From Fictibacillus sp. b24 (GTDB lineage Bacteria; Bacillota; Bacilli; Bacillales; Fictibacillaceae): a stretch of DNA of 64,000 nucleotides. Position 1 is the first letter of the stretch. Each line of letters starts with the position of its first letter. Positions 18,969-28,352 of this stretch are shown piece after piece. Below the pieces are notes generated by a model. That model was not told the DNA's origin and did not search any database. It was given only the letters and a program-made list of their open reading frames with translations. Where the stretch lies: the NCBI RefSeq assembly GCF_030348825.1, contig NZ_JAUCES010000005.1, positions 1,984,001-2,048,000 of the forward strand, in the 5' to 3' direction. The position numbers and the translations under genes were made by a program.

Positions 18969-19004
18969 TTGATATTCGATTGGCCATATTGATAATAGTT
19001 CAAA
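18969..19004 (+). promoter_or_regulatory. Promoter with candidate Fur box upstream of the FbpB-like gene
   Basis: TTGATA (18969) and GATAAT (18991) are separated by 16 bases, a good SigA promoter. The sequence TGATAATAGTTCAAA (18990-19004) overlaps the -10 and keeps the left half of the 7-1-7 Fur consensus exactly, with a degenerate right half. Iron regulation is therefore plausible but not proven. Confidence 0.45.
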
Positions 19005-19019
19005 TGAAGAGGTGTCATG

Positions 19020-19148
19020 ATGAGGAAAAATAGAAAAATGAGCTTTAGAGAGCTTGTTAATGAAAACAAAAGACAGCTGCTTAAAGATGAGACATATATT
19101 GAACAGCTTGAAAAAAAGATTGATGAAAGACATACAAAAAACGCATAA
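19020..19148 (+). CDS. FbpB-family small basic protein
   Basis: A 42-residue, highly basic protein beginning MRKNRKMSFRELVNENKRQL. This matches the Fur-regulated basic protein B family, short proteins that in B. subtilis act with the FsrA small RNA to spare iron by repressing iron-rich enzymes such as aconitase. ATGs at 19017 and 19020 are both possible; the second is 7 bases from AGAGG. It is convergent with citB, the gene most expected to be its target, and shares a bidirectional terminator with it. Confidence 0.82.
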   Translation: MRKNRKMSFRELVNENKRQLLKDETYIEQLEKKIDERHTKNA

Positions 19149-19183
19149 AAAAACCCTTTGCCATTAAGGCAAAGGGTTTTTTG
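19147..19183. terminator. Bidirectional terminator between the FbpB-like gene and citB
   Basis: AAACCCTTTGCC and GGCAAAGGGTTT form a perfect 12-bp stem with a 5-base loop, with A and T runs on both sides. Confidence 0.92.
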
Positions 19184-19185
19184 TA

Positions 19186-21912
19186 TTAGTTTTGAGTTTG
19201 AGATGAATGAGCCAGTTTATTGCGAAGTACCATCGGAAGGATACCGCCATGACGGTAGTATTCGATTTCAACTTCACTATCAAAACGAGCGATTACTTCA
19301 AACGTTTTCTCAGATCCATCTTCAAATGTTGCTGTTACTTGAACAAGATCACGAGGTTTTACATTTTCATCAACTGAAACTGTAAACGATTCTTTACCTG
19401 TAAGTCCGAATGTTTCCGCATTCTCTCCATCTTTAAATTGAAGCGGAAGAACACCCATCAACACAAGGTTAGAGCGGTGAATACGTTCAAAGCTTTCAGC
19501 TAGAACTGTTTGAATACCAAGCAGTGTAGTACCTTTAGCAGCCCAGTCACGGGAAGATCCCATTCCGTAGTCTTTTCCTGCAATAACCATCAGGCCAGTA
19601 CCATTCTCTTTGTATTTCATAGCAGCATCATAAATGCTCATTACTTGGTTAGTTGGCCAGTATGTTGTCCAGCCGCCTTCAGTACCAGGTGCAACAGCAT
19701 TTCGGATACGAATGTTTGCAAACGTTCCGCGCATCATTACTTCATGGTTACCACGTCTAGAACCGTATGAGTTAAAGTCACGAGGCTCAACACCATTTTG
19801 AATAAGATATCTTCCAGCTGGTGTATCCTTGCCAATCGCTCCTGCTGGAGAAATATGGTCAGTTGTTACAGAATCACCAAACTTAGCGATTAACTTCAGA
19901 TCTCTAAGAGGTTGGATCTCTTTAAGTTCTGCAGAAAGTTCTTCAAAGAATGGCGGGTTTTGAATGTATGTTGAAGCAGCATCAAAACCATAAAGCTGAT
20001 CAGCAGAAGTTTTCAGTGCATTCCAGCGTTCGTTCTCATCGAATACACGCTCGTATTCTTTTTTGAACAATTCTGGAGTAACTGCTTTGTTCATCGCTTC
20101 ATTAATTTCTTCAGTAGTCGGCCAGATATCTTTAAAGTAAACTTCATTGCCATCTTTATCTGTTCCAAAAGAATCAGATTGGAGGTTAAAGTTAACTGTT
20201 CCAGCTAGTGCATAAGCCACTACTAATGGAGGTGAAGCTAAATAGTTTGCTTTTACAAGCGGATGAATACGGCCTTCAAAGTTTCTGTTACCTGAAAGAA
20301 CAGATGTTACTGTCAGGTCGTTTTTAGAGATTGCATTTTCAACTTCAAGAGCTAATGGCCCTGAGTTACCGATACATGTCGTACAGCCGTAACCAACAAG
20401 GTTAAAGCCGAGCTGATCCATGTAACTCATCAAACCTGCTTCTTCTAAATAACGAGTAACTACTTTTGATCCTGGTGCTAAAGATGTTTTCACATAACCA
20501 GGAACTTTTAATCCTTTTTCTACGGCTTTCTTAGCAACTAATCCTGCACCAAGCATTACGTAAGGGTTGGATGTATTTGTACAGCTTGTAATTGCAGCAA
20601 TTGCTACAGCACCTGTTTTCATCGTAGATGTTTCGTTGTTTGGATGCTTAACAACTACTTCCTTGTTGATCTCATCAGCGGTTAATCCAAAACCTGCATT
20701 TCCTTGAGGAGCAACAAGCGCTTTGTTAAAGCTGTCTTTCATCTGGGATAAAGGAATCAAATCTTGTGGACGTTTAGGTCCTGACAAGTTTGGCTCAATC
20801 TCTGAAAGATTTATTTCAACAACGGATGTAAATTCTGGGTCTGCATCTCCTGCAGTGTAGAACAATCCGTTTTCTTTGCAGTATGCTTCTACAAGTTGAA
20901 TTTGTTCTTCTGTTCTTCCAGTCAGTCTCATGTAGTTTAGAGCTTCCTCATCTACTGGGAAGAATCCGCAAGTTGCACCATATTCAGGCGCCATGTTTGA
21001 TACTGTCGCACGGTCTGCTAGAGGCATCTCAGCAAGTCCTGGACCAAAGAATTCTACAAACTTTCCTACTACCTTCTTTTCACGCAATACTTGCGTTACT
21101 TTAAGAGCAAGGTCAGTTGCAGTCGTTCCGTTTGGAAGTGTACCTGTAAGTTTCACACCGATAACTTCTGGAACTGGGAAGTAAGAAGGCTGCCCTAACA
21201 TACCAGCTTCCGCTTCGATTCCACCAACACCCCATCCTAATACACCAAGACCGTTGATCATTGTTGTATGAGAATCTGTACCTACTAGTGAATCAGGAAA
21301 AGCAACTGTCTCTCCTTCTGATTCGCTCGTAAGAACAACTGGAGCCAAATACTCCAGGTTAACTTGGTGAACGATACCCGTTGCAGGAGGTACTGCACGG
21401 TAATTATCGAACGCAGACTGCGCCCAGCTTAAAAGCTTGTAACGTTCTTCGTTACGGGCAAATTCAAGATTCATGTTAAAAGCAAGAGAATCTTCAGTTC
21501 CTGCTTTATCAACTTGTACAGAGTGGTCAACAACAAGATCAACTGGAATTTCAGGATTGATCTGAGAAGGATCTCCACCCATATCCTTCATTGCTTTACG
21601 AAGAGACGCTAAATCAACAACAGCCGGAACTCCAGTAAAGTCTTGAAGGATAACACGTGAAGGCTTGAAAGGAACATCGATATCTTTTAGTTCACTTGTC
21701 CCCCACTTTGCAAGGTTTTCAACGTGTTCTTTGTTAATTACTTTTCCATCATACTGTCTTAAAACCGATTCCAATAATACTTTTACAGAGTAAGGTAATT
21801 TTGATACGTTACCAATTCCCGCTTCTTCTAACGCTCCTAAACGGTAATAGCTATATTCCTTACCGTTAACATCAAAAGTAGAACGGGCATTAAATACATC
21901 ATTTCTTTTCAT
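19186..21912 (-). CDS. citB: Aconitate hydratase (aconitase A)
   Basis: A 908-residue monomeric aconitase interconverting citrate and isocitrate in the TCA cycle; the family member in B. subtilis is 909 residues and also binds RNA when iron is scarce. The [4Fe-4S] ligands are the cysteines in TSCTNTSNP and [13 protein letters not shown]. The C-terminal swivel domain has [15 protein letters not shown] and [10 protein letters not shown]. The ATG at 21912 follows AAGGGAGAG; ten extra upstream codons are possible but less likely. The surrounding sspO/sspN/tlp order supports orthology. Confidence 0.97.
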   Translation of the reverse strand: MKRNDVFNARSTFDVNGKEYSYYRLGALEEAGIGNVSKLPYSVKVLLESVLRQYDGKVINKEHVENLAKWGTSELKDIDVPFKPSRVILQDFTGVPAVVDLASLRKAMKDMGGDPSQINPEIPVDLVVDHSVQVDKAGTEDSLAFNMNLEFARNEERYKLLSWAQSAFDNYRAVPPATGIVHQVNLEYLAPVVLTSESEGETVAFPDSLVGTDSHTTMINGLGVLGWGVGGIEAEAGMLGQPSYFPVPEVIGVKLTGTLPNGTTATDLALKVTQVLREKKVVGKFVEFFGPGLAEMPLADRATVSNMAPEYGATCGFFPVDEEALNYMRLTGRTEEQIQLVEAYCKENGLFYTAGDADPEFTSVVEINLSEIEPNLSGPKRPQDLIPLSQMKDSFNKALVAPQGNAGFGLTADEINKEVVVKHPNNETSTMKTGAVAIAAITSCTNTSNPYVMLGAGLVAKKAVEKGLKVPGYVKTSLAPGSKVVTRYLEEAGLMSYMDQLGFNLVGYGCTTCIGNSGPLALEVENAISKNDLTVTSVLSGNRNFEGRIHPLVKANYLASPPLVVAYALAGTVNFNLQSDSFGTDKDGNEVYFKDIWPTTEEINEAMNKAVTPELFKKEYERVFDENERWNALKTSADQLYGFDAASTYIQNPPFFEELSAELKEIQPLRDLKLIAKFGDSVTTDHISPAGAIGKDTPAGRYLIQNGVEPRDFNSYGSRRGNHEVMMRGTFANIRIRNAVAPGTEGGWTTYWPTNQVMSIYDAAMKYKENGTGLMVIAGKDYGMGSSRDWAAKGTTLLGIQTVLAESFERIHRSNLVLMGVLPLQFKDGENAETFGLTGKESFTVSVDENVKPRDLVQVTATFEDGSEKTFEVIARFDSEVEIEYYRHGGILPMVLRNKLAHSSQTQN

Positions 21913-22195
21913 GTTCCACTCTCTCCCTTCAGTAACAATCATACACGATTATGAGAAAAATTGTCGAAAAAATGTGTTCAATTTCAGAGTACCGGACACA
22001 AAATCTTTTTTTCCCTCTATTATCATACGTAAAACCCTTTCATAAGTAAAATAGTTAATCGTTATCAATCGACATAAGTTTTTCTTATCAATTAAAAAAT
22101 CACCTTCATTTTCCCATATGCATATATTGAATTACGTTATATATCTTTTGTTTTCCACTTTAGTAACATGTCGATATGGATCGGAGGGAAACATG

Positions 22196-22384
22196 ATGGA
22201 TTGGTTAAAAAAATTAGCCGCATTACTCGTTTTAATCGGAGCGTTAAACTGGGGGTTCATCGGTCTTTTTGATTTAAACCTTGTTACAGCAGTTTTTGGA
22301 AGCGCTACCACGGTTACGAAGGTTATTTACAGCCTTTTAGGGTTATCAGGTGTTTGGCTGTTACTTTCAAAATATAAATGCTGA
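22196..22384 (+). CDS. DUF378 small membrane protein (YuzA-like)
   Basis: A 62-residue protein with two hydrophobic segments and the family motif LIGALNWGFIGLFDLNLV. It resembles B. subtilis YuzA; the function is unknown. ATGs at 22193 and 22196 are both available; GGAGGG ends 7 bases before the second. It is divergent from citB, and the 280-base gap contains AGTTAATCGTTATCA (22053-22067), a partial Fur-box match. Confidence 0.82.
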   Translation: MDWLKKLAALLVLIGALNWGFIGLFDLNLVTAVFGSATTVTKVIYSLLGLSGVWLLLSKYKC

Positions 22385-22390
22385 ATGTAA

Positions 22391-22427
22391 AGAAGCACTC
22401 CTTTTTTTGGAGTGCTTCTTCTTTTTT
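22391..22427 (+). terminator. Terminator after the DUF378 gene
   Basis: AGAAGCACTCC pairs with GGAGTGCTTCT across a T-only loop, followed by TTTTTT. Confidence 0.9.
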
Positions 22428-22465
22428 AAATTGAGCAAACTAAAACCAACGGAGGTGAAACAATT

Positions 22466-22636
22466 ATGGGAAGAAATAAAGCAAATCACACACGTCCTGG
22501 TATGAATGCAGCCAAAGCACAAGGAAAGGGTGCAGGTTACAATACCGAATTTGGAAATGAGGCGCTAAGCTTGCCTAACGAGAAGTTAAGTGAAGCAGAA
22601 CGTCAAAACAATAAAAAGACGAAAAAGCGCCACTAA
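22466..22636 (+). CDS. sspO: Small acid-soluble spore protein SspO
   Basis: A 56-residue protein beginning [20 protein letters not shown] and ending with [13 protein letters not shown], matching SspO (CotK) of B. subtilis. The start follows GGAGGTG. It overlaps the convergent gene's stop by 4 bases. Confidence 0.9.
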   Translation: MGRNKANHTRPGMNAAKAQGKGAGYNTEFGNEALSLPNEKLSEAERQNNKKTKKRH

Positions 22637-22890
22637 GGCTTGGGAAACTGACTTTGCAACTGCTGAAGTTCGATTAAGTAGCTCTTTAACTGAGGCTGCT
22701 GATGTTCTGAAGCTGTTTCAAGAGCATTTTCAATTTGTTGACAAGCCTTTTCGTTCTCGGTCATAAACTGGGAGTAATATACACCATATTCATCGCTTGA
22801 GGAATCAAGTTTTTTTGAGACATCAATCGTGTGGTTGTAGCCTTGTTCTGCTGCTTGATAAGCTTGTTGTTTATCTTTGTTATAGGGCAT
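22633..22890 (-). CDS. Unrecognised 85-residue coiled protein
   Basis: A glutamine-rich, predicted helical soluble protein with no recognised domain. A good ribosome site (AAGGAAGG) precedes the ATG. It sits between sspO and sspP on the opposite strand and its stop overlaps the sspO stop by 4 bases, an unusually tight convergent pair. A spore-associated role is only a guess from the neighbours. Confidence 0.62.
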   Translation of the reverse strand: MPYNKDKQQAYQAAEQGYNHTIDVSKKLDSSSDEYGVYYSQFMTENEKACQQIENALETASEHQQPQLKSYLIELQQLQSQFPKP

Positions 22891-22966
22891 AGTTACCTTC
22901 CTTTTTTGGTTTGATATCTTTAACCTTCCAATTTAAATCATAATTATTCAATAAGGGGGACTTTTT

Positions 22967-23107
22967 ATGGGAGAGCATAACACGTTTAAAGATATTAGAA
23001 AGAATGCTCCTAAGGGAGAAAATCCTGGACAGCCTGCTCCGATGAGCGGATCTAAAAAGGTAAAACAAAGAAATCACACCGGACAAAACCATGGCGAGGG
23101 CCGCTAA
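22967..23107 (+). CDS. sspP: Small acid-soluble spore protein SspP
   Basis: A 46-residue protein containing [20 protein letters not shown], matching SspP (CotL) of B. subtilis. AAGGGGG lies upstream of the ATG. This is the last backbone gene before the selenium island; in B. subtilis cotM and yneK follow here. Confidence 0.9.
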   Translation: MGEHNTFKDIRKNAPKGENPGQPAPMSGSKKVKQRNHTGQNHGEGR

Positions 23108-23119
23108 AGTAAAAAACTA

Positions 23120-23334
23120 AGGCTGTTTTCGCAAACTTTGTTGCTATTGGAAGTGGTTGATTTCCGTTCCAGGTGCTCGCTTTCCGCGGGGCAGGCGGTG
23201 AGCCACATTCGTAACGTTTCACTCTTAAGTGTCTCACCTGCCCACCTGTCCCGCAGGAGTCTCGCACCTTCCACTCCATTCAACTCTCATAGAAGAAAAG
23301 AGATTAGAAAGCACCAATTTTTTAATAAAGAGCC
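23120..23334. repeat. MITE-like palindromic repeat, copy E
   Basis: Full-length copy beginning AGGCTGTTTTCGCAAAC and ending AATAAAGAGCC. It marks the left border of the selenium island, 13 bases after the sspP stop. Confidence 0.85.
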
Positions 23335-23366
23335 AAAGCTAAAAATTCCGTTTGTAAGTTAACAAA

Positions 23367-23402
23367 AATGAAGGGACTGGCACGATTGTGTCAGTCCCTT
23401 CC
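23367..23402 (-). terminator. Terminator of selA
   Basis: AAGGGACTG and CAGTCCCTT pair across a short loop; the minus strand continues CATTTTTG. Confidence 0.85.
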
Positions 23403-23408
23403 CTTTGA

Positions 23409-24788
23409 TTATTGAATAGAATCAATGGCATGCAAGATCGTTAGCGTTTCTTCTTCTGTAACCGTTCTTAGATCAAGAAGCACTTCTTCCTCTTTAATAC
23501 GTACAATTATTGGTGTTTGAAAATCACGGAAAGTTTTTGCCAAATATTCAGCGCCTTTTGGATGTGTCAGTCCGATACAATAAGTAGGCAGCTTCACATC
23601 TGGCATTGTACCTCCACCTACTTGAGAATACTCTTCTACGATTTTAACTGTGAGTGATGAATGATTTTCAACCTTTATCATTAACTCCATCACCTTTTCT
23701 TTAATTTCTTCCGATGTTTTTAGAATATCCCTTACTGTTGGAATTGTCATATGTTCACCATTTAAGTAAGCATTTAAAGTTTCGTTTAACGCGGCAATCG
23801 TGAATTTATCAACTCTTAAAACCCTAGCAAGCTGATGTTTTTTCAATGTATCGATAATTTCTTTTTTACCAGCAATAATTCCAGCTTGTGGTCCGCCCAA
23901 TAATTTATCCCCGCTAAACGAAACAACATCGATGCCTGAACCGATAACAGATGAAACTAAAGGTTCGTCTCCAATGCCGTGAGAATGGAATGGGAAAAGC
24001 GCTCCGCTGCCTAAGTCCTCATAAATGACGAGTTCTGGATTTTTTTGTTTTAACTTTAATAGCTCAGTAGAATGAACTTCTTTTGTAAATCCAATTACTT
24101 TAAAATTACTCGTATGCACTTTCATGAGCATACCGGTTCGATCTGATAATGCATTTTCATAATCAAAATAATGAGTCTTATTGGTTGTTCCAACTTCTCT
24201 TAAGATTGCACCACTTTCTTCCATAATAGAAGAAACACGAAATGAGCCCCCAATTTCAACAAGCTCTCCTCTTGAAACAATGACTTCTTTGTTTTTTGCA
24301 AGTGCCTTCAGCACAAGATAAACAGCCGCAGCATTATTATTAACGACCATTGCTGCTTCTGCTCCTGTTACTCGCTGTATAAGGTTTTCAGTAAGGTCAT
24401 GCCTTGATCCGCGTATTCCTTTTTCAAGGTTGTATTCTAAGTTTGAATACATATGAGCTGTCTCAGACATACGCTGTACACTTTTATCACTAAGTCTGGA
24501 TCGGCCCAAATTAGTATGTATAACGATTCCACTTGCATTAATGATTGAGCGAATCTGATTCCCAGGATTACATAAATTTTTTCTAGCAGAAGTCTTTATA
24601 AGTTCTTGAATATCAGCTTTCAAGTCAATGTCATTTTGTTCCGAAAGAATATTTTTACGCCAGAGTTTGATCGCATCTTGAACAGCACGTGTAATTTCCT
24701 TCTCAGGTTTGCCATTCACTTCAGAACTGATATCTTTAACAATTTCATGAACAGCAGGCAGCTGTCTTAAAAGGTCTCTTTTTAACAT
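23409..24788 (-). CDS. selA: L-seryl-tRNA(Sec) selenium transferase
   Basis: Converts Ser-tRNA(Sec) to Sec-tRNA(Sec) using selenophosphate; a homodecameric PLP enzyme. 459 residues, typical length. The PLP-binding lysine is in SGDKLLGGPQAG near residue 290, and the N-terminal tRNA-binding region begins MLKRDLLRQLPAVHE. The ATG at 24788 is 9 bases after AAGGAGG. It is downstream of the Rdx selenoprotein on the same strand (about 55 bases apart), so the two may be cotranscribed. Confidence 0.95.
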   Translation of the reverse strand: MLKRDLLRQLPAVHEIVKDISSEVNGKPEKEITRAVQDAIKLWRKNILSEQNDIDLKADIQELIKTSARKNLCNPGNQIRSIINASGIVIHTNLGRSRLSDKSVQRMSETAHMYSNLEYNLEKGIRGSRHDLTENLIQRVTGAEAAMVVNNNAAAVYLVLKALAKNKEVIVSRGELVEIGGSFRVSSIMEESGAILREVGTTNKTHYFDYENALSDRTGMLMKVHTSNFKVIGFTKEVHSTELLKLKQKNPELVIYEDLGSGALFPFHSHGIGDEPLVSSVIGSGIDVVSFSGDKLLGGPQAGIIAGKKEIIDTLKKHQLARVLRVDKFTIAALNETLNAYLNGEHMTIPTVRDILKTSEEIKEKVMELMIKVENHSSLTVKIVEEYSQVGGGTMPDVKLPTYCIGLTHPKGAEYLAKTFRDFQTPIIVRIKEEEVLLDLRTVTEEETLTILHAIDSIQ

Positions 24789-24843
24789 GGTGAAGCTCCT
24801 CCTTAAGGCTATAAAGATCATCCTATAAGGAGGATTACTTCGT

Positions 24844-25080
24844 TTAAGCCTTTAATTTCTCTAACTCTTCAATGATTAAATCATGATCCGGAAATTCACC
24901 GGTTTCTTTTTTTGAATAAAGTTTATTCCCATTTACAGACACTTCAAAAACACCGCCAGAGCTTGGAATCAGTTCAAGTGATGAAATAGAGGTGCGAAAA
25001 TGGCTAAAAAGGTCTTCCGCGAGACTCGCGGCTTTGGGTGCAAAGTTTCACATCATGCAGAATTCGATACTTACTTTCAT
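24844..25080 (-). CDS. SelW/SelT-like Rdx selenoprotein with UGA-encoded selenocysteine
   Basis: A 78-residue reading frame only if TGA at 25050-25048 is read as selenocysteine (U, residue 11). The start reads MKVSIEFCMMUNFAPKAA, giving the CxxU redox motif of Rdx proteins (selenoproteins W, T, H). The rest, with SSGGVFEVSVNG and GEFPDHDLI, fits the thioredoxin-like Rdx fold. A hairpin suitable as a bacterial SECIS follows the TGA. AAAGGAGG precedes the start. It is divergent from selD (about 95 bases between starts). Automatic annotation would miss it or split it at the TGA. Confidence 0.88.
25017..25050 (-). promoter_or_regulatory. SECIS-like hairpin for the Rdx selenoprotein
   Basis: On the minus strand the TGA is followed after 16 bases by CCGCGAGTCTCGCGG, a perfect 6-bp stem with loop GTC. 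The loop begins with G and lies 22 bases after the TGA, as expected of bacterial SECIS elements that bind SelB. Confidence 0.75.
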
Positions 25081-25174
25081 CATTCATCCTCCTTTTTTAA
25101 GACTATTTTAGTATATCCTTAGCCAATTAACAAAAAAAATGTTTATACTACTCAATAGGAGGTGCTAAACCCAT

Positions 25175-26230
25175 ATGACTAGCAAAGATAAAGTACGGCT
25201 GACCCACCTGTCATCTAAAGGTGGTTGAGGCTGTAAAATCGGTCCAGAAGACCTGGCGCAAGTTTTGCGTCATTTACCTAAACGTGAAAATGATCCAAAC
25301 CTTTTAGTTGGCCTAGATACTTCTGATGATGCAGGAGTATACAGACTAACAGAGGATTTAGCCATGATTCAAACTGTCGATTTCTTCACACCAATCGTTG
25401 ATGATCCATATATGTTTGGACAGATTGCAGCTGCAAATTCACTTAGCGATGTTTATGCGATGGGAGGAAGACCAACTACCGTAATGAACATTGTTGGTTT
25501 TCCGATTAAGACGCTTGGACATGAAGTGCTCGCTGAAATCCTTAAAGGTGCTGCTGATAAAGTAAAAGAATCAGGTGCCGTACTTGTAGGCGGCCATTCG
25601 ATCGATGATTCGGAGCCGAAGTTTGGATTATCTGTAACAGGGCTTGTTCACCCTTCAAAGGTGTTTAAGAATGTTGGAGCAAGACCTGGCGATGTTCTTG
25701 TGTTAACCAAACCAATCGGTGTCGGAATACAAACGACCGCCATTAAAAATGACAAACTTTCAGAGAAGCAGGTTGAGCTTGTTAGCGAAACAATGGCCGC
25801 ATTAAATAAAACGGCTGCAGAATGTTTGGAGGGACTCTCTCCAAATGCGGTTACAGATGTAACTGGTTTTGGTCTCCTTGGCCACGCTGCTGAAATGGCT
25901 AAAGGAACTGGCGGTATCTCCATTCACATTGATTTTGAATCCGTACCACTCCTTCCCGGAACGAATGAACTGGCACAAGCTGGAATTGTACCAGGCGGCT
26001 CAAAAGCGAACCATCGTTGGATTCAAGATGACGTAATCTATAGTGAAAATCTTGATGAATGGCAGCAATTGATTTTATGTGATGCAGTAACATCCGGAGG
26101 TTTGTTAGTCAGCCTTTCTGAAGACGAAGCGGCTGAATACTTAAAAAGACTTCAGTCTAATGGAAACAAAGATGCCAGCATCGTAGGAAGTGTTTCTGAG
26201 TTAACTGAAAAATCAATCATAGCCAAATGA
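25175..26230 (+). CDS. selD: Selenide, water dikinase (selenophosphate synthetase), itself a selenoprotein
   Basis: Makes selenophosphate from selenide and ATP, the selenium donor for Sec, selenouridine and selenosugars. The ATG at 25175 is followed by an in-frame TGA at 25226-25228 (residue 18) in SSKGGUGCKIG, exactly where SelD carries its catalytic Cys or Sec. The remainder has the typical TVDFFTPIVDDP and NSLSDVYAMGG segments. Total 351 residues. AGGAGGT lies 11 bases upstream. Without Sec decoding the first 30 codons would be lost, so a gene caller starts at 25265. Confidence 0.94.
25226..25271 (+). promoter_or_regulatory. SECIS-like hairpin for selD
   Basis: GGCGCAA (25255-25261) pairs with TTGCGTC (25265-25271), with one G-U pair, around a GTT loop. 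The loop begins with G, 33 bases after the TGA, inside the distance range used for bacterial SECIS elements but longer than for the Rdx gene. Confidence 0.6.
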
Positions 26231-26262
26231 AAAAAACTCCGGACAGGTTCCGGAGTTTTTTA
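26230..26262 (+). terminator. Terminator of selD
   Basis: AAACTCCGGA pairs with TCCGGAGTTT across a short loop and is followed by TTTT. Confidence 0.9.
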
Positions 26263-26271
26263 TTCGGCTCT

Positions 26272-26579
26272 TTTCTAAACCCTATTTTCGCAAATTTTGT
26301 AGTTCTAGTAAGTAGTTGATATCCGCTTCAGGTTGCTCGCTTTCCACGGGGCGTACGGTGAGCCTCCTGCCGCTATGCGCCAATAGGAGTCTCCACCTGT
26401 CTAGTTGCAGTGGCTAGCCCCTCGAGGTCAAAAGCTAAATGGTCCAGAAGGCAAAGTACACCTTCCTAGCCCATTCACCTTTTGCTTGTCGGGGCTGAAC
26501 GAGCCACTTCCACTTTTCGAACTGACCGCTCGTCCCGTAGGAGTCTCGCACCTTTCGCTCCAATCAACTTGCAAATGAA
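26272..26579. repeat. MITE-like palindromic repeat, copy F1, carrying a nested element
   Basis: Diverged copy of the same family: TTTTCGCAAATTTTG at the left, GCTTTCCACGGGGC in the middle and CCCGTAGGAGTCTCGCAC with ATCAACTT at the right. The two halves are separated by a different hairpin element (26403-26514), so the repeat has been interrupted. Confidence 0.75.
26403..26514. repeat. Second type of palindromic repeat nested in copy F1
   Basis: Outer arms AGTGGCT (26409) and AGCCACT (26502) and inner arms AGCCCC (26416) and GGGGCT (26491) are perfect inverted repeats, with AAAGC/GCTTT further in. The sequence is unrelated to the surrounding repeat. It has the look of a separate small mobile hairpin. 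Confidence 0.6.
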
Positions 26580-26674
26580 GAAAGGAAGAATCCAAATAGC
26601 AACCATCCTTCAAAAAGAACTTTTCTTAAAGATTTTTACTAAAGGTAGATTTTCAAGAGCTTCATCATCGAATC

Positions 26675-26838
26675 GTTAATTGGAGCGGAATGACGAGACT
26701 CCTGCAGGATAAGTGGGACAGGTGAGACCATTCAATGACGCAAAGCGGTGAATGGGCTCACCGCACACCCTGCGGAAAGCGAGTCATGGAGCGGAAATTA
26801 AACTCTTTCATTGCAACATAGAATATGAAAACAGCCTT
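26675..26838. repeat. MITE-like palindromic repeat, copy F2 (inverted)
   Basis: Reverse-oriented copy ending GAAAACAGCCTTTT and containing GAGACTCCTGCAGG and the reverse of GCTTTCCGC. It abuts the phnC-like stop. Together with F1 it fills most of the 26231-26838 gap. Confidence 0.75.
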
Positions 26839-27576
26839 TTAATAATTATAAACCTCTGCATACATTTGATCGTCAAACTTTTCCGGCATCCCGTCAAAAA
26901 CAAGCTTTCCGTTTTTTAATGCAATAATTCTTGTTGCGAATTTCTTAGCAAGAACTACATCATGAACATTTATGATTGAAACGAGGTTTCGCTTTACATG
27001 TGTTTCTTTTAATAGATGAAAAATTCTCTCCGCAGTACCTGGATCCAAGCTTGCTACAGGTTCATCTCCTAAGAAAACTTTTGGGTTTTGAACGAGTGCC
27101 CTGGCGATTGCTACCCTTTGCTTTTGGCCCCCGCTAAGATTTTCTACTCTCCTTGTTGGTTCAACCGTAAGTTCCACTTGTTGAATTGCCTCTAAAGCAT
27201 GCTGTCTTTCAGTGGAGTTGAATAGACCAATCAGATTTTCGTAAGATTTTTTATAACCGAACAAACCCGTTAAAATGTTTTGAACGACGCTCATTCTTGG
27301 AATTAAGTTAAAATGCTGAAAAATCATTCCTGTTTTGCGCCGAACCTCTAAATTTTCTTTGTTTGTCATCTCTGTTAAGGATTTATCTTCCCATTTTATG
27401 CTTCCTTTTGAAACTGGCTGAAGACCATTGATACAACGGATAAACGTTGATTTTCCTGCACCGCTTCTTCCTAAGACACAAACGAATTCGCCTCGTTGAA
27501 AAGAAATATTCACATCTTGTAATGCAGGTTCAGTTGTACCAGGATATAAAACAGTAACATTTTCAAATTCAATCAT
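26839..27576 (-). CDS. PhnC-like ABC transporter ATPase
   Basis: A 245-residue ATPase with Walker A GRSGAGKST, signature LSGGQKQRVAIARAL and Walker B VFLGDEPVASLDP. It groups with phosphonate/phosphite-type PhnC. Last gene of the leftward selB-glycosyltransferase-phnD-phnE-phnC operon, starting 8 bases after phnE. Because the operon is otherwise about selenium, a selenate/selenite or related oxyanion is a more likely substrate than phosphonate; this is inferred from context. Confidence 0.88.
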   Translation of the reverse strand: MIEFENVTVLYPGTTEPALQDVNISFQRGEFVCVLGRSGAGKSTFIRCINGLQPVSKGSIKWEDKSLTEMTNKENLEVRRKTGMIFQHFNLIPRMSVVQNILTGLFGYKKSYENLIGLFNSTERQHALEAIQQVELTVEPTRRVENLSGGQKQRVAIARALVQNPKVFLGDEPVASLDPGTAERIFHLLKETHVKRNLVSIINVHDVVLAKKFATRIIALKNGKLVFDGMPEKFDDQMYAEVYNY

Positions 27577-27584
27577 TTCATCAC

Positions 27585-28343
27585 CTAAATAACCTTTTCC
27601 CGTATTTTTCCGCCAATATAATCTACCAAGATAACCATGACCATAATGAGCAGAACGTCTACAGACACAAGCTGATATTGAAACGTCTTAAAATGGATAA
27701 ATAACTGCTGACCGATTCCACCGCCACCGATCAGTCCTAAAATAAGTGAAGTTCGAATCGCTACTTCAAAACGATAGAAAAATTGAGAAAGGACATTTGG
27801 CCATATTTGAGGCAGAATAGCAAACAAGTTTCCGATCAACTTCTTTGCCCCTACAGCTCTCATGGCTTCCATAGGGCCTTTATCAGCCGCTTCAATTAGT
27901 TCTGATATCAGCTTGCCTAATACACCGATATTATGAAGCACGATAGCGATTACGGCTGGGAAAGGACCAAGACCCAATGTTGTTAAAAGGATTAAACCAA
28001 ACACAAATTCCGGAACCGACCTCATAAAGCTTAGAAAGAACCGGGTGGTAACATAAACGATCCGATTACTACTTGTATTTCGTGCTGCCAAAAAACTTAA
28101 CGGCAGCCCAATGATTAAACCAAACAAGCTCCCCAAAAATGCGATTGCGATCGTTAATAAACTTTCTTGAAATAAATATGGAAGACTTTCCGTGTTCATC
28201 GGAAACCATTTTGACAGGAAGTCACTCATATTTTGAAAGTCTTTAAATTTTGATAGATCAAATTCTGTTAATCTCATGCTTAAACCGACAACGACAATCA
28301 AGCACAAAAATACAAACAATTGGCTCCTCTTAAACCAAACCAT
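27585..28343 (-). CDS. PhnE-like ABC transporter permease
   Basis: A 252-residue membrane protein with about 5-6 transmembrane segments and the coupling-loop region beginning EAADKGPMEAMRAVGA. Family PhnE. The ATG follows AGAGGGGA. It lies 9 bases downstream of the substrate-binding protein gene, indicating one transcript. Confidence 0.88.
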   Translation of the reverse strand: MVWFKRSQLFVFLCLIVVVGLSMRLTEFDLSKFKDFQNMSDFLSKWFPMNTESLPYLFQESLLTIAIAFLGSLFGLIIGLPLSFLAARNTSSNRIVYVTTRFFLSFMRSVPEFVFGLILLTTLGLGPFPAVIAIVLHNIGVLGKLISELIEAADKGPMEAMRAVGAKKLIGNLFAILPQIWPNVLSQFFYRFEVAIRTSLILGLIGGGGIGQQLFIHFKTFQYQLVSVDVLLIMVMVILVDYIGGKIREKVI

Positions 28344-28352
28344 TATTCCCCT

